Positions 1 through 13,129 of a stretch of 64,000 nt of DNA are shown here, one piece after another; the first letter of the stretch is position 1; each line of letters begins with the position of its first letter. The stretch comes from Dryas octopetala (lineage: Eukaryota; Streptophyta; Magnoliopsida; Rosales; Rosaceae), in assembly GCA_963921425.1 (NCBI GenBank), contig OY992833.1, positions 3,102,501 to 3,166,500 of the forward strand, in the 5' to 3' direction. Below the pieces are notes generated by a model. The model was not told the DNA's origin, did not search any database, and was given only the letters and a program-made list of their open reading frames with translations. A program made the position numbers and the translations under genes.

Positions 1-1947
1 GAACCCAGAGACTTACTCTATAAATAGAGCTCATGGGCACAGGATGTGGGGGGAGCAAAAGCTACAAAACTCCAGTTTTGTTCTTTTGTTATTTTTTTCC
101 ATGTCTTTTAATTCCAATTTTCTAATTTTCTATCTAATTCCCTAGCTTATGTGCTTTATTGTTTTATGATTCTTGCTTCAGTATTCAAAGACTTTTACTC
201 CTTTCACCACTCATGCCAAGTATTTGTGGTAGTTAGGATTTTATTCAATTGAATTTTGCTCGGCTTTATATTTCTTAATTGCAAGTATTTTTTCTTTTAT
301 GTGTTTCAAAAGTTTTGGATACATTTGATGCTTAAAACTTCTACTCTTAAATCAAAGAAGAATTTAACTTAGATTTTATTTATGCGTTTCAATGATTAAT
401 CTTGAGAAGCACTAGGTTGGTTTCTAGCTTGCTATTTTTTAATTAGGGAAATATAGATAATTATTCAAAGATTTATTGATTAATGGTGTGGAACCTGATA
501 GCTTGTTATTGGTTATTTTTCAATTTTTATATCCAGTAGACTCGTACTCTTACGCATCAATGTGACTTTTAAAAATATCCAATATCTTTATAACAGTATA
601 GCTAACTAACTTTGAACAAAAGTACTTCCCATTGACCAGTTGAACTAGCAGTACTTTTGACCATTGTTACTTTTGTGGGTTTTTTTTTTTTTTGACCAAT
701 TAGTTTTGTGGGTTTTTTTAAGTAGTGCTTTTTTGGTACTAGAATAATACAATTTGAACAAAGTACTTCAGCACTCCCTAACTAGTCAGTCTGGTCCTAA
801 TCAGCAATCTCTCACTAGGGGACAAAATCTGCATGAACAAGGAGGCCTGTCGTAATAGGGATCTCAAGTTTCAAACACTAGCTAGATACAAAACAATTTG
901 GGCAGTTTGGAAGGTCCATATATAATAAATACACTGGGGAGCTAGTGAACAACTGATCATGATCAGACTACAACAATTGAAAATCCTAAGCTTAAACTTT
1001 TAATAGATGATCATGAGTTCATGACCTAAGCTAACTTTTAATGTGTGGGGCCGTGCAGTGGCTATAAGAAAATGAGTTGTGATTTCTTTCTAGACCTAAA
1101 GCACTGCTGCTAGAGTATTATTCTAGGGTGTACGATATTCCCTCTACGTAGGAATTTCAATTCTATTTCGCCCACCTGTCAGTAATGATGAGAGGTCAAA
1201 AGGTACGCAACAGGTTAAGGTCGAAAAAAAAAACCTTTCATGGTATTGTCCTTTATGTTTCATGTACGTGACATGATGAAATAGAGAAAAACAGATAAAC
1301 AAGACCATCCTATAAAAGTTTTTCCCGGTTAAGCACAACAAATTTGGAAACAAAACTGGGTTTGGGACCTTTGGGTTATGAACAGAACAACAATTATGAG
1401 AGGTCAATAAATGAATGCAACTACTTTCCTTTTGCTCTCTATCTTACATTTCTTGTAAATAAGAGTTCTATGTTACAAATCAAAATTGTGGAGTTGCAAA
1501 TACCACATCTAGTTTCTCTTAAACTCTCAATTAGAAAGAGCTTCTAAGCTCCTAAGCGAATAAAAAACAAAAATTGCACAAGCTTATATATCTCCCCTTT
1601 CTACGCGGCACCTTCACTTGGTCGCGTTTATGAAAATTTTCACTTTGAATGAATTAGCGTGTTTAATTCCATGCAGGAAAGACCTCCCTTCAAATCCAAA
1701 TAGCCCTTCCGGTCCCGGAGCATGCCGTGAGGTGTGACAGATACCTTTGCATTTAAGACAGTTTGAGAACCAGGTGATCAGTCATATTCATTGCTACGGA
1801 GGGGCAATCACAGATGAATGCACAGCTAGAAAAATCATACAAATCCGTGTCCAAGGGCCAGATGCCTTTCTAGCTTCGCTCTAGTGTGGTCCTACGGAGG
1901 GTTGCCCGCATCAGAGTTAGGAAGTGAATCATGCCCATTTGGGTCAA
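1..1947. other. Non-coding flank, possibly old LTR material
   Basis: No gene can be supported here. The first 60 bases hold a TATA-type motif (tataaatag near 20-28) followed by a G-rich stretch, which resembles the promoter part of a plant LTR, but no LTR ends or duplicated target are visible, so this is a weak guess. Poly-T tracts lie at about 680 and 710. The part closest to 1948 should contain the 3' UTR of the minus-strand gene that ends at 1948; no clear polyadenylation signal was picked out. Confidence 0.3.
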
Positions 1948-4900
1948 TCAATATGGAATGACATATGGCAGAGCATAAACATCAGCTGACTCTATCTGCA
2001 GAGCTTCTGACCATACCAACGGTGTCTCCTCAGCCCCTGAAGATTCCACCTTGGGCTTCTTTGATTGGGTATCACTGCAACCAAATAGCCATTCTTGATC
2101 GTCATAATCAGACAATTCATCCATTTTTGGAACCAAATAAACCTCGCTTAGATATCTGGAATCTGGATGGGGTGGTCTCATAGATGCTTCAGCAACTGGA
2201 TCTGCTTGTGCAGCTGCAGAAGTAGGCTTTGCAGGGGAGACAGACGATGGCCGAGCTTCAATAATGCCATTTTTCTTGTGTTCCTTATTGTCCACCTTAA
2301 CGTTATTGGCTCCTCCCTGCCTATCTGAAACAGAAGGGATGGAAGTTTGGCAAGGTTCCAGTGTCCTTCCATTTTCCGTTAATGGATGAGAGGAAAAAGA
2401 GGGTCGCAGCAATTTACTGGGCCTAATGTCATTGACTGTAAGAAGATCAGAAAAGGAAGCACCATTAGTCAGCTAAGAAGAAAATTACCAAAGTTTGAAC
2501 CTGGTTGACATAATTGATTCAAGACCACTGCCAATTGACTTATACCAAGTTGAAAAATAATATTATTTGGAATCAAAAGGAAACAATGGATAGCAGGATC
2601 TGATATTGGGTCCAAAAAGTATACCTACAACCTCCCTCAGTTGTAGGGAAAAAGGGCCAGGTTGTGTAAGACAACTATATAGCATTGATTGGGCTGCAAT
2701 GATGATACTTTACGTCATGAAAAAGAACTCACCATGCAAAACTCCATTCGTCTTTAAGTCCTTTCGTTTCTTAAGATTTCCCTCAGCACCAGCACTTTTG
2801 TTGCTGTCCTTTGAAAGTTGGGAGGTTTTAATGCAATGGGAATCAATACGATCATCTCTATTGCACTCTTTTGATTTATCTGCCCCAGGATTCTTTGAGT
2901 CACTTTTCTCCTTCGCTTTCTCTTCCTTTTTCTTCTCTTTGTCCCTGTCCTTATCTCTCCCATGGTTTTTCTTTTCTCTATCTTTATCCTTGTGTTTATC
3001 CCCTCGTTTATCATCACCTTCCTTCTCCTTGGTCTTTTCTTTTCCATCAATCTTTCTATCAACGTTGCTCTCCAATGGTCTGGGAACTCCTCCAACTTTA
3101 GTTTGAACCATTCCACCAGGGTTCTGAACCATTGCATTTCCACCAACCCATGCTGCATCTCTGACTCCTTGCCCATCCGTCTTTCTATCATCAATTCTCT
3201 TGTCCTTGTTCTTTTCCTTAACTTCAGCCAAAATGCCACTACCCTTAGCCACCAATCTGACCATCCCCTCATCCTTCTTTCGGTCTGAACCAGTAATCTT
3301 CTCAACCAACTGGTTCCCAATTCCTCTGGCCTCATCTTTAGTTTTCCTACCCAACTCCACCAACTCAGAGTTCTTGTTCTCCTCAGCCAGATGACTGTTT
3401 TGAGTTTTCTGACTGAGATTCTCTGCCTGATAACCTCCAACTTGGCCAGCATCTCTCTTGTTGATACTGTTATCTTTGTCCTCTTTATGGATGACTTTCT
3501 CTGCACCATGACTCTCAACTTTTCCTGGAATTTTTTTCTCATCGGTAGTACTAATTTTATCTTTAACTTTGTCCCTGTCTTTCTCCTTATCCTTCTTTTT
3601 GTCTCTGTGTTTTTCCTTCTTGTCTTTCTTTTGCCGATGTTTTCCATCACTTCTATCTTTCTCACTTTTTTCTTTACTTTCTCTCTTCTCTTTGTCCTTT
3701 TTTTCCTTCTTATGCTTTTTTTCTCTTTGCTTCTCCTGTAAATTATGAAACAGTTCACAATAACAAAGGTAAGGATAAATATAAAAAAAACAAAAAGAAT
3801 ATGTACTTGGAGAATTGTGTTGATTTTTATTACTAAAAAAAAATGTTTCATGGATTCCATACAGAAGTAAGAGATAATAAGAACTGTCCCAGAAGAAATG
3901 TCAAACAAAAAGAACCATTACTAATTGAAGACCTGCGGGAATTCCCTCAGTCATTTGAAGGAATTCAAATTTAATAGTATGTCCAGCTTCAACATGTGCC
4001 TTTCTACCTATAAAGATCTGTGCATTCCTCCATTCTACTCATAAAGAACATTGCATTCCTTCTCAAAAATCCCAAAAAGCAGAAAAGAACACAAGAAACA
4101 AAAGGTTGCATCTTTCACATAGTTTCTGCACACTTAAAACATCAAATACCGTCACATCAATAGTCCCAGACATAAACATTCAGTATTTGAAGCATGAGAA
4201 AATATTTTGTGAATCATACATCCAAAGTGAAATCTCCAATTTATTCACTTGGAAAACCTTGTTTTAGAAGTAATATAATTTGTGTACATGTACAAAGCAG
4301 TGTCACTCTAGCACACAGGAAGCATAAATCACCCAATAAATCATTTGAACATGAGAATGTCCTTAAAAGAATACTTGAAGTCATCCATAATGCCTTTACA
4401 GAGAAAATTCCAGAACTTAATTATAAAAAACTATCAAGACAGACAGTGACGTAAGTTGCAAGTACTTTAATCACACTACCACGCTTCAATATTTGCCTCT
4501 CCAAAAAGAAAGGTGCATTTCAGAAATATAATTTAGGCATATAAGATGGTGCAGAAAAAGGACGTGTGAAGGCAGTCCACCCCGAACCATTGTTCAAGAC
4601 AAGCAAATCAGGAAAAATAACCAAGAAAGAAAATTAGAACATTTCAAACTCAACTCCATCAGGACAATCATCACAAAGCCATCATTGAAAAGATAAAGGA
4701 GATACATGAGCCAAAAGAACCCAAAAACAAGCAGAAAGAGAAAACTTCTTGTTTTCTAGACTACACGAAGTCCACAATGAAAATGAGCAGAGATAAATCC
4801 ACGTTTTAATACTCCAACAGATCAAGGCAGCACAGTAAACAATAATCCATACTCTCCACTCATCATAATATGCCCATCAATAAAGCCAAGAAATCCAAAG

Positions 4901-5872
4901 GCACTGCGTTACATTGTCATATGCCTTTCAACATTGACTTATCAATATAAAGACCAAAATGCCTTCTCTAACCCTTAAATTAATGCATGTGTTTTGCAAT
5001 GAGGGTTGCATCTAAAGATTGTGTGCCTTGTACTTTTGATAAGAAAAAGTTTAATTAGATAACCAAACATAAAATAAAAACAGGGTACAACCCAAGTGCA
5101 ACATAGTATAAGGGAACCCCAAAAGAACGATGAGACAACAATTTAAGAGATCCATATATTCCAAAAGAGATTAAAGTAAACTCTGCCCAAGGCATTCAGC
5201 TTATCAACACAACTCCTAAATTAGCATTATACTATGAAATGTTTAGAGGAACTCCTCTGATCTGAGGAGCTATAGCTTTCAATAATTTATGAGATAAAAG
5301 TTCTTTTATGTAATATGCATTCAGCACCCCCAAAACTTCAATGAGAGAGTAATGTAAAGCAAATAACTGCCGCTTTTAAGAAAATCTCATATGTAAAATT
5401 AGAATCCCCTCCCCCAGTAAATCACAGCTCACCCACGTCAACTGTTCTCATAAAAACAAAGCAACCAATTACAATATCTATAATTCAGATAACAATTCCA
5501 GGATTATAAATTCTAAGATGCAAACTTGTTAAAGATATTTAACTTAATTTTCTTGTTATGAAGAAATTATGGAGCAATATAATAAAAAATGAAGACTAGT
5601 TTTTTAGGGCTTTACCAGTATTAGTAGACTATCAACGACCTTGAATTTTTAGAAATGAATGATTTGAGGATTTATTGGTACGTTGAGAAGAAGTTGAAGG
5701 AGCAAAAGCGAAAAAAGAGAAATAGATTAATCGGACAAGTTATGCCGTGGCCCATGTGTGAATTGCAAAGAGACTTGGGGAGGATTTCACTCCATTTTGT
5801 CTTCTTCATTTGAAAAGATTTGTACTGGGTGACTGGGAAGGGGGACATGGTGTGACCCATTCCCGAGAATGA

Positions 5873-5924
<52 letters not shown>

Positions 5925-8900
5925 CCAAGTGGACAGAAAATTAAAAGGGGAAAAAGAAAGGGTTTAGGCATTGGATTTAAAGTAGACCTCAGTGCAGAAA
6001 AGTTGTAACAATCATTGGATGATTTACGATGGTCTAATTGGATCTGTCCCCACAGCTACAACAAAATTGATACACAAATGAATACAGTCTTCTTATATTT
6101 GAGAAATGCTACTAGGCTCGCAGACAGCTACCTAGGGCATACCAAATCTCAAACTAAAGCCAATGCATAATACTTAATAGCCAGATCGATTCTAATGATC
6201 ACTGACAAAAACCACATCATACAAAGTCCAACTTAGCAATTAGCATGGGAGTGTGTCTCATTTTGCCATCATTTAAAAAATATCCATCCTAATCATCATG
6301 GTTCAAAATATTCTAATTACATCTTGTCAAACCAAAACATTTGTTTAAATATTAAACAATAAGAAACTGGCATAGTACTATTAGTAAAAACAGTTCTTGT
6401 ATATTGTATTAACAATCAAAATATCTTTCGCGGAACGAAAAAAAAAGACACGGCTTCTAATACCTATGGAAATGAATATAAGTAAAAGTATCAATCTTGA
6501 CCAATTTTTTTTATCATTCCAATCTTTAACCAATTAATTGTTATCATATGATGAATACAAGTAGGGAGTGGAATTTAGACTAATTTATCTGATTTATCTG
6601 GAATACAGCTTATACAAGATAGCATGAAAGAACATATATATATGGATACCAAAATATGATTAAAAGGTGGTACTAAAATATGACTAATTTTGATGACGGC
6701 ACACCTGATTAAAAGGTGGTACTAAAATATGTGGAACAAAGAAAGAAGGTGAAATTCAGGAGACCAAAAAAGGATGAAGAAATTGAGACAAACAATAAGG
6801 TATTAGGGTTTAGGGTTTAGTAAAAACAAAACAATACAGCACATTCCAAATTTAGGTTTGAAAGTAAATTTTGGAATAAATGGTAATGGCACAAGCAAAG
6901 GCAGAGTTAGCACAATGTTAATCAGTAACCCTCAAATTGATATGCAAAGTTTTAAACCACTTGGCATCCTTAAATGTTTCATTCTAAGTCTTCTATGATT
7001 CAAAGTATCAAATTGCCAAAGTGTATTTTAAACTTCTGTTAACAACCATTCTCCCCATATCTCAACACATTTTAAGACGCTGTGCAAATGTCCACCACCA
7101 GAGGATTGTGTTCACCAAACATTTATCGTCATCATTGACTTTATGAAAACTAGTCTTCTTTGTTACACATACTCAAATAGAAAAATACGTAGCCCATTAG
7201 TGTACTATCAATCACATGCATGCACATATGTGTAGCCATTTTCTTATTAACATACTTTGGAACTTACCATGGCTAACACCACATGACCACATCAAAACAC
7301 AAACACTAATGTCTATGTGACATCTTAGAGTTCTTTGTGAAAATCATTCTTGTAATACTTACTCTCTTTGAATCTTTTTTAATGAGAAACACAGATTTTT
7401 AATATGCTATAAATTGAAGTGCAAAACATAGTGGGCAAGCTGTCCACTGGAATGCATACAAGAACCCTAACCAACCAGCTCCTTAACAGTATACACCATA
7501 CAATGTCCAATAGTAACCTGAGTGCAATAATTACAAAACAGCTAAGCTCTGCAGGCGCTCGGGAAGGGAGAAAGATATTTAGAGACCACCGCCTTCCAAT
7601 CCACGTGAATAAGGAAAGAAGGTATATCCCAAATGCAAAGATATTGAAGCCTACAATGAAGCCCAAAAATGACAGTTATCCAAATCCCTCCACTTCCTCC
7701 CTCTAAAATTTTCAGAAAAAACCTTTTATTTCGTTCCATTCACACTAGCCACACCATAGCCATCACACAACAAACCCACAAGGTTTCCCCACACCCCCGC
7801 CCCCTCCCCACAACAACAATGCCTCTCAACAAACAAATTCATAATTTGAATATCACCCACAGCACATTAGTTGCCAAAAAGTGTGCCAAAGCTTTAATGT
7901 AACAAAGAAATGAAGGAATATATGATTTATACTTTTAGCTTCCTCATTGCACACAGTGCACCAATGTGGGGATAGACTCACATCAGGCCTCCTCCTTTGA
8001 ATAATGTCACAAGTATTGGCTCTACCATGAGTGATAGTCCAGTCAAAAATGTGTACATTACAAGACACTTTTGCCTTCCAAATCATGTGAAAATGGACGA
8101 AAATGGGGCGAGATGACTCATCAATCAACCTACTAAAGTGAGACTTGCACAAGAAAAAACCAGAAGACTGATGCAAGTCTATGTTTGACTGACCCATAAC
8201 TAATATTGGAATATCTAGACTAACATAAAGTAATAAGAAGTCACTTACACACTATGAGTATAGCCTAAGCTTATGTATCAAAAAATATATGGTTGCAATC
8301 TGATGATAATGACACTAGAAAACAAATATGCCTGGGTGATGCAGCTTCCATGCACAGAAATTCAGTATGAGAACAAGGAACCAGGTAGGAGAGAAAAGGG
8401 CAAAATTCTCTTGTGGGTTTGTATGTGGAAAGCTCTGAATTGTTCATCAATGATCCATTTAAAAGACCAAATCTCTCTTATAGCAATGAGGACAGCCATT
8501 AGATGCATTAACCACAGTTCCAAAGCCCTTTGATAATGAAGGGAGTAAATCCCAGTCAACAAAACAACTAAGTTCCTAACAAACTTGCCATATCAGCAAC
8601 TACACACATATCAAACAAACAACTACACAACCGGAAGCAAATGTACACAAAACAAAGCTACTTAGCGCTCTTCTCCGTCTTACAATGCTCAAACTTCCCT
8701 AGATATGCCAATGTCCTATCTTGCACTGCATAACTGGGTATTGATCCAGTTTAGAGGGCACCTTAAAGTATTGCTAAGTCAACGTGAAGGGGTATATATT
8801 GCTCTTAGAGGAAAACAATTTGTATTCCAAGTAGTACCTCGCTTTCAAATTCCAACAAATTATACAAGTAGCTCTTAATACCACTAATTTTTCACTTTGG

Positions 8901-9422
8901 CGCGGGCAAGAAAAGCATCCACCAAATGTAATCAAGTAGAAAACAGGGCATAATCACCAATGCTGCACTGCATTTCAGCCTTCCATAATTTTCACTAGCA
9001 CCCAAATATTTACTAAAAAAATTTATTGTAGATTTTAAAATTTTATCTGCTCCTAAACTACAGCATTAAATAAATAATCCTTACACATAACACACAGAAG
9101 TTTTGCGTCTTCAATTAAAACATTTACTGAAAGTAGAGAAAGCAATTATTTTACAACAATTTCAGATGCCCCATGAAGATGTGCAAGCCATACTGGTTCA
9201 GTGCAAGGCATAATTACATTCATTTTACATGCCTCTGATGAATGATTTATTTCTTATTTTCCTTTTTCTCTTTTTGATAAATCATGTCCTTAATGACCGT
9301 TATATTAGGAGATATTAGTGAGAATATAAGGAAAGTAAATTAACCTTTTTTAGCAAGTCCGCATCATCCGTCCTAGCCTTTTTTTCATATCCTGGTGGCG
9401 GAAATGGAAAGCAGCGCGACAT
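1948..9422 (-). CDS. Lys/Glu-rich conserved plant protein of unknown function, three coding exons
   Basis: Three coding exons on the minus strand join in frame: 9422-9345 (26 codons from ATG), 3735-2733, and 2435-1948 ending at the stop. The total is 1569 nt, or 522 aa plus stop. Splice sites are canonical: donor AAAAAG|GTTA, acceptor TTTACAG|GAG, donor CATG|GTGAG, acceptor TTACAG|TCAAT. The N-terminus is MSRCFPFPPPGYEKK; residues 27 to about 95 and 240 to 330 are strings of K, E, D and R that are probably disordered or coiled. The acidic C-terminal part includes DELSDYDDQEWLFG and ends ESADVYALPYVIPY. The Pro-Gly-Tyr N-terminus and the ALPYVIPY end are hallmarks of a conserved plant family known to me only as uncharacterised. 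The charge pattern and lack of a signal peptide suggest a nuclear protein, but that is inference. All three exons are open, so the gene looks intact. Confidence 0.85.
5873..5921. repeat. Compound microsatellite (GT)n(GA)n
   Basis: About 10 GT units followed directly by about 14 GA units, inside the first coding intron. Confidence 0.95.
6658..6733. repeat. Pair of 26-bp direct repeats
   Basis: The word tgattaaaaggtggtac continues to about 26 bases and occurs twice, about 50 bases apart. It probably reflects a local duplication in the intron. Confidence 0.7.
6802..6820. repeat. Short interstitial telomere-like tract
   Basis: attagggtttagggtttag: just over two copies of the plant telomere unit TTTAGGG, inside the intron. 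Confidence 0.7.
7380..8200 (-). mobile_element. 3' fragment of a LINE (non-LTR) retrotransposon, broken
   Basis: The minus-strand reading 8197-7853 has the layout of the zinc-binding domain that follows plant LINE reverse transcriptases (zf-RVT): an IWKAK...IFDWTITHGR block, then CTVCNEEAKSINHIFLHF, giving the C-x2-C...H motif. A second piece, 7739-7542, carries the typical end of these proteins (ERNKRF ... HVDWKAV). A TGA just before MERNKR breaks the usual W-x-x-W-x-ERN stretch, and the two pieces lie in different frames. The endonuclease and RT core are missing, as in a 5'-truncated insertion. It has the same orientation as the host gene. No clear poly(A) tail or target duplication was found. 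Confidence 0.75.
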
Positions 9423-10930
9423 TGCATAAAATCCCACAAAACAAAAAACCAGCGCCTTCCAAAGAAGAAAACTCCTGAATTATTTCCCAGTAGCACTGTT
9501 CCGGAAAGGGAACGAACCAGCAACTATGCTCCTGTCCATGCACCATGTCACCGCATTCATTTCCAGCATCAATAATCCTCCATGAGCTTCTCAGTCACTC
9601 CAACAGACACTTAAATTTTTTTATTTCTTTTCAGGCAGCCGGGCACGCAGAAAAAGCAGCCAGATGTCACAAAAATTCACTTGAAAAATCAAGGCTCTGA
9701 AAAAAGCACCAACTCAATGAAAACAACTGCAATACTAAAACTACACTGAACTACACTCCAACAAAACCTAGATAAATTAATAACTTGAAAAGCTTCTTCG
9801 GTCAAGAACTCTGCTCGAACTAAGTTAGCCCGAACGGCTTTTGGAGAAACGAGAATGGTCCAATACAATCTAATCCTCTGTGTTGCTTTCTGGGCCAATT
9901 CAGAATCATCAGCTCCTCCTTATAACCAAAACCCAAAACCAAATTCATTCCAAGCTGAGGATCAAGCTCGTAAAAACAGCAAAAACCCAGAAACCCTTTT
10001 CCTCCAAAATACCGATTCCGCAAGTCTCTGATCACTCCTCTAACCAATTCTATATGTGCAATCTTCTTCCATGCTCAGAAAGACAATGTTTTCCCATAAT
10101 TCTATGCAATCTCAGAGTTCATATACTCAACCCAGCAGCGCCAAATCAACAATTCCATCTCCGTGAAAGATCGGAGCTCATGCTCCTTGTATGCAGGGCC
10201 GCGATGATACCAAGATCACTCGGTTTTCTAAATCTCTGCTCTGATCAAACCCTAATTAGTCGAAAACAGTGGAATTGGAAGAGTACCCAGTTACGATCCA
10301 ACGAAACCCTAGAAAATCCAAAAAGAGAAAACATGCTGAGCTAAGATACCCAGTATCAAAAACCCTAATCCACTCCTCTTAAAAATTAAGCAGAAAAAAT
10401 CAAAATTTCAAAAAAGAAAAAGAAACAAAGAGAATCGAGCACTTTATAATTTTAATCTTTATTTGGTGGTTGGAAGCTAATTTGAAGAAGAGGGTATCGA
10501 TCAAAAGAGCAAAAGACAGTGGATTCAAAGCGTTAACTGTTAAATGTGTGAAAAACAGATTGTGGGTATTTGTGTGTGTACGTGTTAGAATTTGTGGGGA
10601 TGACTGTTGAGAATGAGATTACCTTGTCCACTACAAAGTGGGCAATGTGGGATGACAAACAAAAGAGATCTGTCTCTTTGTCTTTTCTCTGTAGGAGAAA
10701 TGAATGATTTAAGGATAGCAAGAAGAATGGTTTGGATGAATAGATAAAGCAGTTTCTTCTCTGTTTTTGCTCTTTCTCTGTGAGTCTTCTTCTGCTTGTA
10801 TTTTATGGTGGTGTCTGTGTCTGTGTGTGTCTGAGCCTCTCTCTCTCTTGTTGTGTTGTGTGGTTTTTCGTTGAGAGGGTTCTCCCTATTTTCTTTGTGG
10901 GTTGAGAAATAGAATTGAGAGAAAGAAAGG
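9423..10930 (-). other. 5' UTR and 5'-UTR intron of the Lys/Glu-rich gene
   Basis: Upstream of the ATG at 9422, a candidate acceptor ATTCAG|GAG ends at 9475 and a candidate donor GACAAG|GTAATC starts at 10622. This predicts a leader intron 9475-10622 and UTR exons 9423-9474 and about 10623-10925. The upstream exon is CT-rich on the minus strand, as in many plant leaders. Motifs of the telo-box type (AAACCCTAA) occur on the plus strand at 10247-10255 and 10361-10369, within the intron. Transcript ends are inferred. Confidence 0.55.
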
Positions 10931-10952
10931 GGCATTGAGGGGGGTTGAAGCC

Positions 10953-10960
10953 CATATAAA
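10953..10960 (-). promoter_or_regulatory. TATA-like box of the Lys/Glu-rich gene
   Basis: On the minus strand the sequence reads tttatatggg about 30 bases upstream of the CT-rich leader, so transcription would start near 10920-10930. Position and composition fit; there is no direct proof. Confidence 0.45.
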
Positions 10961-11871
10961 TTTGTGAGACGCCACTCCACAACACATGCTTTCAAGAGAG
11001 AGAAATCAAAGCTCCATCAAAATCAAGTCCCACGCTCTCAATGCATTGTTTGTGTTCCAAATTTTCCTAATGGGATGTGCATGAGCCGTCCGAGCCAAGT
11101 GGAGTATTTGGATGGTCAAACTTGGTTCATTTACATGTTACTCTTATTCGTATTGAAAAAATTATAGGGTATAACTGATATACCATTATGTGTATAACTA
11201 ATTTAATATGTAAGAGTATTATTAGATGATATGTTTATATTAGTAGGGTATAGTATTAATAACATCCACTCATATTATTACAAATAAACTGATTATACCA
11301 CGTGTTAATATATCGATTATACAAAATTATTTCTCTTCGTGTTGAAATTTGGCTTGGATATTTCTTTGTACATTGTAGTTTGGCTTTGACTTGGATTGTT
11401 TGTGTGACAACTTGAGCTTTAAACGAGCCAAACTTGAGTTTAAGGATCAACTCTATTAAATTTAGGGCAATGATATATACGTCCAAATAAAAAGATTAAT
11501 GCACGAAATAATTCACGTCTTTAAAATTAAAATAATTCAATTCACTTTTACTATTAAGTGTTCACATAAAATTTTCATTGAGTATTTGAAGGCTCTTTGT
11601 TATATTATTGATCAGTTATACTTCGAAAATTATGTTAAAATAAATGTGTGACAAACCAATCATTACACAAGTGTTTGAACGCTCAACTTGAAATTAGACC
11701 ATTTTCAATAACAATTACAATCATATACTCAAAAGGGCAAATAGATGATTTTAAAACTTTGATGATAGTTGTATGTTTAATGTTGGACGTTCAAATGCTT
11801 ACTTACAACTATAACTGCACATATTATAATGAATGGGTAAGAACCAAATCGTAGTGTTACACACATGAACA
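10961..11871. other. AT-rich intergenic DNA
   Basis: Upstream flank of the minus-strand gene. No gene, RNA or element could be supported. Confidence 0.6.
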
Positions 11872-11880
11872 AAAATAATA

Positions 11881-12215
11881 GGGTTAAATACAAAAATGGT
11901 TTACGAACTTTATACTGATTCTCAATTTGGTCCATAAATTTTTCAAGTTGTACCAAAGCAGTACAAAAGTTAACTTCTATCCGAAAATTAGCAGAATTGG
12001 TTACATGAAAATGTGATGAACGAATTGAAGTTCCCCTGAAATTAAGATTACCTACTTTGCACATGATCAGTTTCTGTTAAATTTTCGATGGAAGTTAACA
12101 TTTGTACTGTTTTGGTACAACTTAAATAGTTGGTAGACCAAATTGATACTTTTTATAGTTAGTGAACCACATTGAGATTTATAGTAAAGTTTATAGACAT
12201 TTTTGTATTTAATCC
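11881..12215. mobile_element. Mutator-type MITE, 335 bp
   Basis: The ends are inverted repeats: gggttaaatacaaaaatg on the left matches ggattaaatacaaaaatg read inward from the right. Similarity continues deeper (for example the shared aagttgtaccaaa words). The nine bases aaaataata flank both sides (11872-11880 and 12216-12224), the target duplication length of Mutator elements. There is no coding content. Confidence 0.85.
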
Positions 12216-12224
12216 AAAATAATA

Positions 12225-13129
12225 TAAAGCTGCATGGGTTACAGTCAAATACAAATCCCTTACATAATGCTTCTTTTTTTTTTTTTTTTCTTTATGAACT
12301 TTTACATCATTAATAATGTTGATAGAGACATTGTAAATACGGGAATATATTACTCAAATTAAATATGAGATCAAATAGATAAAAAATTCAATATAAATTG
12401 ATTCTTTTGATATCTTTCTATTTTCGAGCAAGTTATAATATTTTTTGAAAAAAAAAAAAATATGGTTGTTTATTCTTTGATTTGACCTTGCATTTATGAA
12501 TCATTTCAAATTTACTAGATATTAAGAGAAAATTAAAAGTTTTAAAGAAAATGTCAGTTTTTTTGTTTTGTTTTGTATAATGAAAATGTCAAAATATTAT
12601 TCAAGCAAGCTGAGTTTTTTTATAAATTAAAAGTTTTAAGTTTTAACATATATATGTCAGTAAATGATGAATAATTATGTTCTATACTTCTTAATAAATC
12701 ACACATAATGTTTTGTAATGTAAAAATATCTACCCAATGATAAATATGTCTACATTTTTTTAAAAAGGTGCTGAAATTGAGACAAAAAAAAAAGAGGTGT
12801 TGAATAAACCGGAGGCACGATACTGAAGTAAGTTAACTGAACCAATATTTAATGTTTCGACAGTAACTCTATAATGACATAATCAATGATAAGCATATAT
12901 ATGATCGCTATAATTTATTTTAATAAAAATACAATTAAAACCTAACATAAACAACCAAATTCCTCATATTAATTATCTCCAGAGTAAATAGAAAAGATGA
13001 AATACAGTCCTTAACTCTAAACTTCATATTCCTTAACTCTGAACTCCCTATTATTCCAAAACTATCCGCCAACCACCTAATTATATTTCCAGGTAGAGCT
13101 ATTCTCCTTTTCATATGGAGAATACTTTT
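12225..13129. other. AT-rich intergenic DNA
   Basis: Homopolymer-rich sequence (a T-run at about 12271-12288 and an A-run near 12450). Nothing recognisable. Confidence 0.6.

Larger units (their letters stand above)
3736..9344 (-). other. First coding intron of the Lys/Glu-rich gene (5.6 kb)
   Basis: GT-AG intron between the first two coding exons. It is AT-rich and contains a GT/GA microsatellite (5873-5921), a 26-bp direct repeat (about 6658 and 6708), a short telomere-like tract (6802-6820) and a LINE fragment (7380-8200). Apart from these I see no gene. Such length is unusual for a plant intron and fits growth by insertion. Confidence 0.75.

Noticed and set aside
2754..3908. The longest open frame of the window (384 codons, minus strand, Lys/Arg-rich)
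   Set aside because: It overlaps the true exon in another frame; the frame that joins exons 9422-9345, 3735-2733 and 2435-1948 has canonical splice sites and family-like ends.
10585..10995. Open frame of 136 codons at the 5' end of the minus-strand gene
   Set aside because: It covers the TATA-like box, CT-rich leader and leader intron; it is most likely an untranslated leader.
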